NCBI GenBank assembly: GCA_030765065.1
Contig: CM060990.1
Span: forward strand, 415,037,198-415,101,197
Source of the DNA: Deroplatys truncata
Lineage: Eukaryota; Arthropoda; Insecta; Mantodea; Mantidae
Length of the DNA stretch: 64,000 bases
Direction of reading: 5' to 3'
The notes beneath the pieces are model-generated. The model was not told the DNA's origin. It did not search any database and worked only from the letters and a program-made list of their open reading frames with translations. Made by a program: the position numbers and the translations under genes. This document shows positions 60,634 through 64,000 of the stretch, in pieces. Position 1 is the first letter of the stretch, and each line of letters opens with the position of its first letter.

Positions 60634-62813
60634 GATGTTCGTTGAAATTTCACTTTGAATGAGAAAAGTTTGCAGAGACCTTAACTCGTTGATTTCAGCG
60701 GAGAAACTGTGAGATTTCCCGACGAAGCAGCCTTTTTATAGTGTTCTTTTGCGATATAAAAATGTATGAGTGAAAGTTTAAGATATATAATACAACGATT
60801 TTGATTGGCTACTCCAAAAATTTGAGAAGGAGAGGGAAATGCTAGCCTCGCACAGGGGCATTTCGTGAGCACGTCTAAACCTGTTATGGGGGAAATCCTT
60901 CGATCACGCCGCGTTCCTTAAGGGGAATGTTTCTGCGTATGACGCTAGGAAATAAAAAATATATTTTATTTTTTACATGTACCATTAAAATTCATTGTTA
61001 ATTATTGTTACATTACCAAATTAATCACAGAGTGAAAATAATGTATTGTTTCTGTAGATATAATTGTCCTCGAACCAGCAACCTTTCGATTGTGAATAGA
61101 TACGTTACAGATGTTTAAAAAACGTCTGATGCTATGTGATGGCTTTAGAATTCTATTCTCTATGCATTACCGTTGGAAAAACGAATAGCAAATTACCATT
61201 TGAGAAAAGTTAAAAGTATTTGAAAATTTAAACCAATATCAAAAAATCTGATGTGTTACACTCACATGACTTTCTCTACTCTTGTACAAACTATTTTTAC
61301 AAACACTTATTCCCTATATGCTTCATGTTAATCGAGATATCGAGATGTCAATGTTATTGGTAATTTTCATGACGATACAAGGTGAATATGATAGGTTTTA
61401 AGCGATAGTCAAATTATTTTAACGCTGATTGCTATGTGCCGCATTCCATTCTCTTTGCATGTCCAGAACATAAAAAAAAGAATAACGAATTTGAGAAAAG
61501 TATAAGTATTGGAAATTTTAAGGGAATAACAAGCAATATCTCAAAAACGATTTACTCATCAACAAGAATGTATATGTTATAAATTATGTATTTTAACGCG
61601 ATCTCCATTTTTTTTGTGTAGTAAAATTTTTGTCTATCTCTTATGGTTTATCAGTTTTGCAAAAGTCGTTCAGAATGAAGAATACTTTGGGTGACATTCC
61701 CTGAAAATTCGGGATATACATTTCATTTCTCATTACAATATCTTAAACATATAATATTTTATTCAATATCGTTAGAGTCATTTTTGAGAAAATTAAAATT
61801 TTCGAGAAATGTTCCATGTAAAGGGTAGTCTGGTGTGAGGCATTTTCTTTAAAACCTTCGTGTCGCATCTCTGGAAGATACTGAACCTAAATACCAAGTT
61901 TGGTGTTTTATCCGCCTCTTCGTTTCTGAGTTATGTTTCACAGGCGCACTCGCAGACAACCATGCTTTTTTTCGGATTCAGAGGGTCTCAAAACATGTAT
62001 TTACGTTGAAATCTCGGTATCGATTTTTTTCGGGTGGAATACAACACTTCCTCTACTTACTATACGTAGTATAGAAAGTAAAAACTCAGTCGCAAATACT
62101 TAATGTCGCACAAATATTACTTGAAATGAATTTTTGTGTGTGTGTGTGTATTAAGTTTATATTAACATGCTGGAATATTCGAAAAATATCTCTCGAATGG
62201 ACGGGGTATTTAAAATCGTACTCGTCCTATGTTTACTAAGCCCAATCTTTTTAAAATGGAATAAATTAAGAGTAACGAGGATTGTTTAGGCAAGGCTCCA
62301 TATTTCATTATTTAGAATTAAACAAATGCTATTAGTCGTAATAATCATGCACATACGACAGCAAGCAAATGCGCGAGTCAATTCATATACAATTAATTAA
62401 TAAAAAAATATTTAATTGTTTTCATCGATCAGCGAGAGCCTTATTTATTTTAATAACGTATGTAATATCTATCATTCTGAATACTTTTTATTCTTCATAT
62501 TACTCTCGCCAAATCATATTTCTTTGTTTAACATTCCGAAAAAAAATCAGTTTAATTTTTTGATATCATGTTTGCATTTCTTGTACGTGAGTATTTAAAT
62601 AATGACAAAGATACAATCGAATGTTTAAGTACAGAATCTATACAGTATACGTTTAATTGAAAACTTAATCATTAATATTCTTCATGTAGAATTATATTAA
62701 TTATCGGGAAAACATTTTTTGTGGTAAGCTTAAAACATGTCTAGACTTGGTTTTCCACTGTCTATGATGGAATTTCTGCACGGGGGAAGCTCTTAAGAAA
62801 ATCTTTTGTGTCG

Positions 62814-63092
62814 CTAATAGTTATTTACCCCGAGGGTCTGTGGTTTTTCAGAGCACTTAGCCTGCTTAATGAACTGGAAACGAGTGTCATTGTTCACTAA
62901 GAGCTCTATACAAGACCATGGTTTTACCTTCGTCTGAAGATAATTAATGGTGCGGAAGGGACTGTCGCCTGCTAATGTGTCTACATATGCATTCCTCAGG
63001 GGTGTACACCATATTTCTTTCAAGCAGTGTACGCAAGTGAATAATTCGTTGAATTTCTCAAAGTTCGCTACGTCTTTAGAAAGAACATTCAA
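62814..63092 (-). CDS. Conserved frame of about 92 residues, possible exon (right arm)
   Basis: Mirror copy of the frame at 48,629-48,907, differing in a few residues (for example PLRNAY versus PLKNAY, GDSPF versus GDSSF) but still open. Same uncertainties as the left copy. Confidence 0.35.
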   Translation of the reverse strand: MNVLSKDVANFEKFNELFTCVHCLKEIWCTPLRNAYVDTLAGDSPFRTINYLQTKVKPWSCIELLVNNDTRFQFIKQAKCSEKPQTLGVNNY

Positions 63093-64000
63093 AACGAATA
63101 TAAAATTTATATTGAAGTCTTCGTGCGTGTTACTTACAGGTATGCCTGTTTTGAATTGTAATTATTACTTCTCTCGTGTGAGAAGAGACATAGCGGGCTT
63201 TTATTTTTAACGTCAGTTGGAGCGTACTCCGATATGCAGGCTTTTAATTCATCTAAGCAATGTAATATTTTTTATAAACCCTCAATTCAAAAGAAGAATT
63301 AAACAAACGTTATTACTCGTAATAATCGCGCATACACGATAACGAACAGTTGCGCGCGAGTCAATTACATTAATCAATCAAAAAAAACTTAATTGTTTTT
63401 AATCGATACGTTATTACTCGTAATAATCGCGCATATACGATAACGAACAGTTGCGCGCGATTCAATTACATTAATCAATCAAAAAAAACTTAATTGTTTT
63501 TAATCGATAGACTGCGTCGTTTCATTAGAAGTGAGATATTCATGGTAGATGAATAATTGGGTGAGATATCTCTAGGAGCGCGAGTCAATTACATTAATTA
63601 ATAAAAATATTTAATTGTATTCATCGATCATCGAGAGTCTTATTTATTTTTTATTTATTTCATAATCAATTCCTCCGGAGCCAACATGAACGCACCTCGC
63701 ATGTTAATTCACCTTTATTTTTTTTCCGGAATCATATTTCGCAGGTATTATATAGAGTTAAGATGGCCGTCTTGCACCCATAATGAGTTTAAATATGGTG
63801 AATTCACAACTTTCGGGTATGACCACCAGGGGCGCTGTGAGGGAGCACTCGCTGGAGTTTCACTCATATTACCACTTGGCGCGCTAGTGTAGGTAGCGAA
63901 CTGAAGCGTGAGTGGGGGGGGGTGCGCTAGTCGACTTGTCGCTTGAAAGCACCGTGAGCCAGTCATTCCAGTGAAACGTCTCGCAGCGGAAGGTTGCGGT

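Larger units (their letters stand above)
46788..64000. mobile_element. Polinton-derived palindromic element (element 2), right end outside window
   Basis: The left end reads AGTAGAAAATAAATGAG and then ACGGAGCC, aligning base for base in length with the first 28 bases of Polinton 1, and the next 500 bp share its GC-rich TIR. From 47,722 the element is mirror-symmetric: position x on the left pairs with about 111,722 minus x on the right, out to the window edge. Arms of at least 6.5 kb flank a 3.3 kb 21-bp array. Each arm has two small genes, a possible third, and two repeat families. No polymerase, integrase, ATPase, protease or capsid gene is visible, so it would need help from another Polinton. 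Its small genes look whole and the arms are almost identical, so it is young or its arms are kept alike by conversion. Confidence 0.85.
57511..64000 (-). repeat. Right arm of the giant inverted repeat (cut by window edge)
   Basis: Mirror copy of the left arm. The last bases of the window pair with 47,722, so the symmetry is still intact where the sequence stops. It carries a second full set of the small genes in opposite orientation. Confidence 0.93.

Noticed and set aside
46788-64000. Palindrome as a pure assembly artefact
   Set aside because: Not excluded, but the arms differ by substitutions and indels, a 3.3 kb non-mirrored array separates them, and the left end is a proper Polinton terminus. 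A simple hairpin read error would give identical arms meeting directly.

Overview
The window looks like a repeat-rich arthropod genome, most likely an insect. It is AT-rich, and every recognisable coding region belongs to a mobile or virus-like element: a Ty3/Gypsy piece, mariner, a long-TIR Tc1-like element, two piggyBac copies, a hAT-like remnant, a tRNA-derived SINE, and several Polinton (Maverick) elements. I found no convincing host gene, rRNA, tRNA or CRISPR array. The species cannot be fixed from sequence alone.

Left third (1-19.2 kb): the tail of a Ty3/Gypsy element runs off the left edge. Two old Polinton DNA polymerase remnants face away from each other (2.4-4.0 kb on minus, 8.3-11.1 kb on plus). 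Between them lie a mariner remnant and a lone terminal repeat of a Tc1-like element. A minisatellite built on TTAATACC/AATTACCC words follows, interrupted by a piggyBac element whose ends can be placed at TTAA sites. A SINE ends the section.

Middle (19,213-38,946): an almost complete 19.7 kb Polinton fossil. It has AGT...ACT ends, TIRs of about 1 kb, and a 6-bp target duplication with one mismatch (GTACGA/GTGCGA). Order: left TIR, subterminal repeats, TATA promoter, a short leader exon, a tandem array of duplicated small exons, pPolB (+), a repeat block; then on minus the integrase, a small tail-motif protein, a fibre-like coiled-coil protein and the packaging ATPase; a two-way promoter; then on plus the PLA2-like minor protein, protease, penton-like protein, a small basic protein and major capsid protein; a multi-exon accessory gene (-); right TIR. 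It is a fossil with roughly a dozen or more breaks.

Between the two Polintons: a second piggyBac remnant (39.1-40.5 kb), a complete-ended 1.9 kb Tc1-like element with about 290-bp TIRs (41,057-42,941), and a hAT-like remnant (43.9-45.0 kb).

Right third (46,788 to the window edge): the most unusual object. It starts with a Polinton end related to the first element and then becomes a giant, nearly perfect palindrome. Arms of at least 6.5 kb (47,722-54,213 and 57,511-64,000) flank a 3.3 kb array of a 21-bp repeat. Each arm carries the Polinton-type subterminal region, promoter and leader exon spliced to a different small protein, a second small protein sharing a tail motif with a gene of the first Polinton, and a 71-bp repeat array. 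No polymerase, integrase, ATPase or capsid gene is visible in it. I read it as a non-autonomous, mirror-image Polinton derivative, comparable in layout to snap-back defective genomes of protein-primed DNA viruses. Its symmetry predicts that it ends near position 64,934, just outside the window.
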